From Heyndrickxia acidiproducens DSM 23148 (lineage in GTDB: Bacteria; Bacillota; Bacilli; Bacillales; Bacillaceae_C): 44,291 nucleotides of DNA. A program made the translations under genes and the position numbers. The first letter of the stretch is position 1; every line of letters begins with the position of its first letter. The notes below the pieces were generated by a model, which worked only from the letters and a program-made list of their open reading frames with translations, was not told where the DNA came from and made no database searches. The stretch lies in NCBI RefSeq assembly GCF_000374345.1, contig NZ_KB894004.1, forward strand, positions 1-44,291. The letters run 5' to 3'. Shown piece after piece: positions 41,258 to 44,291 of this stretch.

Positions 41258-42421
41258 ATGAGAACCGTAAAACAAGTTTCGGACCTGACAGGAGTTAGTG
41301 TACGCATGCTACATTATTATGATGAAATAGGATTGCTAAAGCCAAGTGCAATTACAGAGGCAGGTTACAGACTTTATGACGATGAAGCCCTTGCAGTCCT
41401 GCAACAGATTTTATTTTTTAAAGAGCTTGATATACCACTGAAAGAAATTAAAGAAATCATGGGTAATCCCCATTTTGATAAAATGCAGGCTTTGGAGAAG
41501 CAAAAAAAGCTACTCATTATAAAACGCGATAGATTAAATGGTTTAATAGAGCTTATAAATAAAACCTTAAAAGGAGTGAATAGGGTGAGCTTTAAAGAAT
41601 TTGATATGACTGAATTTTTTAATGTATTAGAAGAGTATAAAAAAGAAAATGAAGATAAAATAATTAAAATTTACGGAAGTATGGATAAATATAATGGGTG
41701 TATTGAAAAAATGAAAGCTGGAGAAGCAGATATTGCTAAAATGGCCATAAAACAATATGGAAGTATAAAAAAATATGCTGAAATTGTAAAGATGAATTTG
41801 AATAATGATATATTAATGACTAAAGCCGAACAAATGAAGCAGTTTAAAAAAGATTCTCTTAATGACAATCATCCTAAGTTAAGGAATCTATATAAGGAAC
41901 TTACAGCCGATTTAAATAAAAATCCTTACTCAGAGGAGATTCAACAAATTGCTGGTGAAATAACTCATATAGCTAAAAATGATTATGAAGTTTTTAAAAA
42001 TAATATGGGGGATGATTATTGGTACTCTATGGTACAGCTTTATTTATTATTTCCTGATTGGATACAAGAAGTTGATAAGAAATATGGAAGCGGTGCATCT
42101 AAATTTATTGGAAAAGCTTTAAAAATTTATTTGGGAGATTATGAACCTAGACTAGAAACATTATATAAAAAGCTTACAGGTGACTTAAGCAAAGACCCCT
42201 TATCAAAGGAAATTCAAGAAATTGTATCTGAAATAGTAGATGAGACACAAAAGCAGAATGAAGCTTTAAAAGTAGAGGTTGGAGAAAATTTTTGGAGCTA
42301 TCAAGCAGATCAGTATTTGTCAGAGCCTATTTTAATAAAAGCAATAGATAAGAAATATGGCGATGGTTCATCTAAATTTATTGGAGAAGCCCTGAAGTAT
42401 TATGCTGAAAATAACAAGTAA
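41258..42421 (+). CDS. MerR-family regulator with two tandem TipAS domains
   Basis: The 387-residue protein has a MerR winged helix (QVSDLTGVSVRMLHYYDEIG, YRLYDDEALAVLQQILFFKE) and a coiled coil (75-110). A linker and two copies of a TipAS-type helical domain follow: LRNLYKELTADLNKNPYSEE ... KKYGSGASKFIGKALKIY, then LETLYKKLTGDLSKDPLSKE ... KKYGDGSSKFIGEALKYY. Most TipAL-type activators have one such domain and about 250 residues. Codons are strongly AT-biased. RBS is GAAGGTG. It should sense a drug-like ligand and activate its own promoter. Confidence 0.9.
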   Translation: MRTVKQVSDLTGVSVRMLHYYDEIGLLKPSAITEAGYRLYDDEALAVLQQILFFKELDIPLKEIKEIMGNPHFDKMQALEKQKKLLIIKRDRLNGLIELINKTLKGVNRVSFKEFDMTEFFNVLEEYKKENEDKIIKIYGSMDKYNGCIEKMKAGEADIAKMAIKQYGSIKKYAEIVKMNLNNDILMTKAEQMKQFKKDSLNDNHPKLRNLYKELTADLNKNPYSEEIQQIAGEITHIAKNDYEVFKNNMGDDYWYSMVQLYLLFPDWIQEVDKKYGSGASKFIGKALKIYLGDYEPRLETLYKKLTGDLSKDPLSKEIQEIVSEIVDETQKQNEALKVEVGENFWSYQADQYLSEPILIKAIDKKYGDGSSKFIGEALKYYAENNK

Positions 42422-42432
42422 TGTAAAAGATA

Positions 42433-42468
42433 AACCGGCTAGGGTGAATATTTACCCTAGCTGGTTTT
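42433..42468. terminator. Terminator between the MerR and GltS-like genes
   Basis: AACCGGCTAGGGT (42433-42445) pairs over 13 bp, with one G-U, with ACCCTAGCTGGTT (42454-42466), followed by TT. It lies between convergent genes. Confidence 0.85.
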
Positions 42469-42499
42469 CAATATTGGAGAATTTTTTTGAAAAAAGGTT

Positions 42500-43655
42500 T
42501 TATACGTGTCTAATATTTGTAAATTCAGATATTTCTTTGTTAATAGTACATAAATCATCTACACAAATGTCATGAATATTTGAATGACCGGTAATTCTTC
42601 CAAAGGTTTTTAACTCTTCTAGGGAAACATTTAAAAAGTTCGCTACTCTCTTAGCAGCATCATCTATGTTTAATCTCTTCCTAAGATCAGGATCTTGTGT
42701 TGCAATACCCATTGGGCATAATCCGGTTCCGCAGATTCGATACTGCTGGCAACCTACTGCTATTAAAGCTGCAGAGGCTATTGCAACTGCAGCTGCACCC
42801 ATAGCCAGTGCCTTTGCAAAGTCAGAAGATACCCTAAGTCCTCCAGTAATAACAAGTTGCATATCTGAATGATTTTCATCTAAATATTTTCTTGCTCTAT
42901 ATAACGCATAAATGGTTGGAACGGTTGTGGAATCCCTAATTATCTGGGGACTTGCAGCAGTGGCTCCACCTCTTCCATCAATTGTAATGAAATCAGGTTC
43001 AGCAAACACACAATATTCCATATCACTTTCAATCCTACATGCTGCAATTTTAATACCAATTGGTCTTCCTCCGGATTCCTCTCTTAGTCTGCTTACTAAT
43101 TTTTTTAAATCTTCCTTTGAGTTAATATTTTCAAATTTTGATGGACTGATTACATCCTCTCCCATTGGTTTATTTCTAATTTCAGCTATTTCTTTAGTTA
43201 CCTTAGGCCCTGGAAGAAGGCCGCCCATTCCAGGTTTACTTCCCTGACCAATTTTTATTTCAATAGCATCTGAGTTTTGAAGATTTTCCCTTGTAACGCT
43301 ATAAAGATTTGGTACATATTCAAATATATATTTATAAGAAGCATCCATTTCCTCCTTAAGAATTCCACCCTCACCGCTGCACATTGCAGTTTTAGCAAGG
43401 GCACTTCCCTTTGCTAAAGCAATTTTCGTTTCTTTAGATAAAGCTCCAAATGACATATGTGAAATATAAACAGGATTTTCAAGGACCATTGGCTTCTTTG
43501 CGTTTTTACCGATTATTGTTGTGGTGTCAACTTCAGCAAATTCATCCAAAGGAGGTGGATTAAGCTGATTTCCCAATATAAGAATGTCATCCCAGTTTGG
43601 AATATACATTTTGGTTCCCATTGAACCAATGATTTGTTTTCCTGTAACTGCCATT
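42500..43655 (-). pseudogene. 5'-truncated glutamate-synthase-like FMN protein
   Basis: From an ATG exactly at the insertion junction the 385-residue frame covers the FMN-binding GltS barrel: [87 protein letters not shown] and the 3Fe-4S-type cysteines CQQYRICGTGLCPMGIA. Stand-alone relatives carry about 100 further N-terminal residues, often rubredoxin- or ferredoxin-like. No ribosome site precedes the ATG. The protein would oxidise or reduce glutamate-family substrates if whole; here it is probably not expressed. Confidence 0.8.
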
Positions 43656-44000
43656 TTGAAGTGTTTCCGGGAATGGTCCAATCGATTCAAATACAGCCCA
43701 AGTACTAGCATCAATTTTTAATACATCAAATTCTGCTGTTTCATCACTTGAAGTTGCTACACCGATGTAATGATCTAGTTCTCCTCTTTCTTCCATTCTT
43801 CCTTCCGAGAAATTAGTGGAAGCACTAATAATACCTGTTGGTTCTACATTTGAAATTGCTTTTAATTGTTTAATAACATCCGTGGTTAAAAGTTCAGTCA
43901 TTTTTGCAATCTCTGGATTGACACCTTTAAAAATAATTGGAACTCTCTTCTTAAATCCTACTAACTTAAAAGGTCCTTTCTCAACAATACGATAGTTCAT
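43656..44000 (-). pseudogene. N-terminal two thirds of a GyrI-like effector-binding protein
   Basis: From the ATG at 44000 (RBS AGGGAGG) 115 codons read [48 protein letters not shown] and [15 protein letters not shown]. These fit the AraC effector-binding / GyrI-like fold. Translation then continues 22 residues into unrelated insert DNA ([12 protein letters not shown]...) and stops at 43587. The missing 49-residue end lies at 37953-38105. Together they give 164 residues, a normal length for a stand-alone family member that binds cationic drugs. Confidence 0.85.
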
Positions 44001-44291
44001 TTCGCATCCTCCCTCTATAAATATTGATTTATCAACGGTTTAGGCCGTTGGTGGGGTGTCAAAAAAATATTTTTCAACACGTTTCCTAACAAAATTTTTA
44101 TATTATGTGAAACTATTCCAACATATGGGTACGCTACGCGGTCACTACTGGATAATGGTGGAAAGTAGTGATAGGAAATTATACGATGCACAATGGATCT
44201 CTGCGTAACTTATGATGACGTACCCTCCCATGTCTCTGGGCATCTGTGTGCCTACATTCCTTCGTTCGGTCTAGTCATAAGGCAGAGGCTA
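44001..44291. other. Non-coding, structured sequence at the right edge
   Basis: No gene is supported. An AT-rich promoter-like part (44030-44110) is followed by more GC-rich sequence. This holds a CACTACT/AGTAGTG hairpin (44143-44149 with 44164-44170) and several short direct repeats. The composition change near 44130 suggests another element begins here and continues beyond the window. Confidence 0.35.

Larger units (their letters stand above)
38106..43660. mobile_element. AT-rich inserted block flanked by TTGAA direct repeats
   Basis: TTGAA occurs at 38106-38110 and 43656-43660, exactly where the two halves of the effector-binding gene are cut. Joining them at this repeat gives ...[16 protein letters not shown] with the frame restored. 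The block holds a GNAT, a DHA2 efflux pump, two MerR/TipAS regulators and a 5'-truncated GltS-like gene. It is visibly AT-richer than its surroundings. No transposase or integrase is recognised inside, so the mechanism is unknown; a composite remnant or illegitimate recombination is possible. Confidence 0.6.

Overview
The window looks like a chromosomal segment of a low-to-moderate-GC Firmicute of the family Bacillaceae. This rests on strong AGGAGG-type ribosome binding sites, gene sets familiar from Bacillus (ywnA/ywnB, padC/padR, the yoaS-yozG-yoaT order, ProP, arsRBC) and Bacillus-like promoters and terminators. Most of it is accessory sequence: small stress, metal and transport operons mixed with gene remnants, dispersed repeats and apparently acquired blocks. 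The species cannot be fixed from the sequence alone.

Layout. 1-350: remnant of an IS607-type serine recombinase. 451-2946: two divergent regulator/enzyme pairs (Rrf2 regulator with an NAD(P)-binding reductase; phenolic acid decarboxylase with PadR). 3118-5156: a GntR(YtrA-type)-ABC ATPase-permease operon with interleaved operators. 5195-6738: yoaS-yozG-yoaT. 7304-9445: arsR-arsB-arsC. 9638-12360: a two-gene compatible-solute/ergothioneine-type ABC importer lying between two copies of one repeat. 12440-13432: a tRNA-dihydrouridine synthase. 13776-17568: a metal/oxygen cluster (HMA chaperone, P1B-type ATPase, Crp/Fnr regulator, Dps) whose two operons each carry an FNR-like box at -41.5. 17657-19776: small unknown proteins and a flavodoxin-fold reductase. 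20098-21588: a ProP-like transporter. 21746-22485: a repeat module ending in twelve 52-bp tandem units. 22491-28864: small genes and many decaying ones (frameshifted DMT transporter, MocR with internal deletion, truncated GNAT and XRE genes).

28885-35566 is a complete type I restriction-modification operon transcribed leftwards in the order half-HsdS, hsdR, hsdS, hsdM. 35640-37950 holds repeat copies, a small unknown protein and a TPR-Arr (rifampin ADP-ribosyltransferase-like) fusion. 37953-44000 shows one effector-binding (GyrI-like) gene split into two halves by a 5,550-bp AT-rich block. The block carries a GNAT, a DHA2 drug efflux pump, two MerR/TipAS regulators with 19-bp-spacer MerR-type promoters, and a 5'-truncated glutamate-synthase-like gene. 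A 5-bp direct repeat (TTGAA) sits at both edges, and removing the block would restore the reading frame.

The best candidates for something new are the Dps-Crp/Fnr-P1B ATPase regulon with matched -41.5 boxes, the 5.55-kb insertion, the 12 x 52-bp array, and the extra single-TRD specificity subunit coupled to hsdR. No rRNA, tRNA, CRISPR array or intact transposase was recognised.
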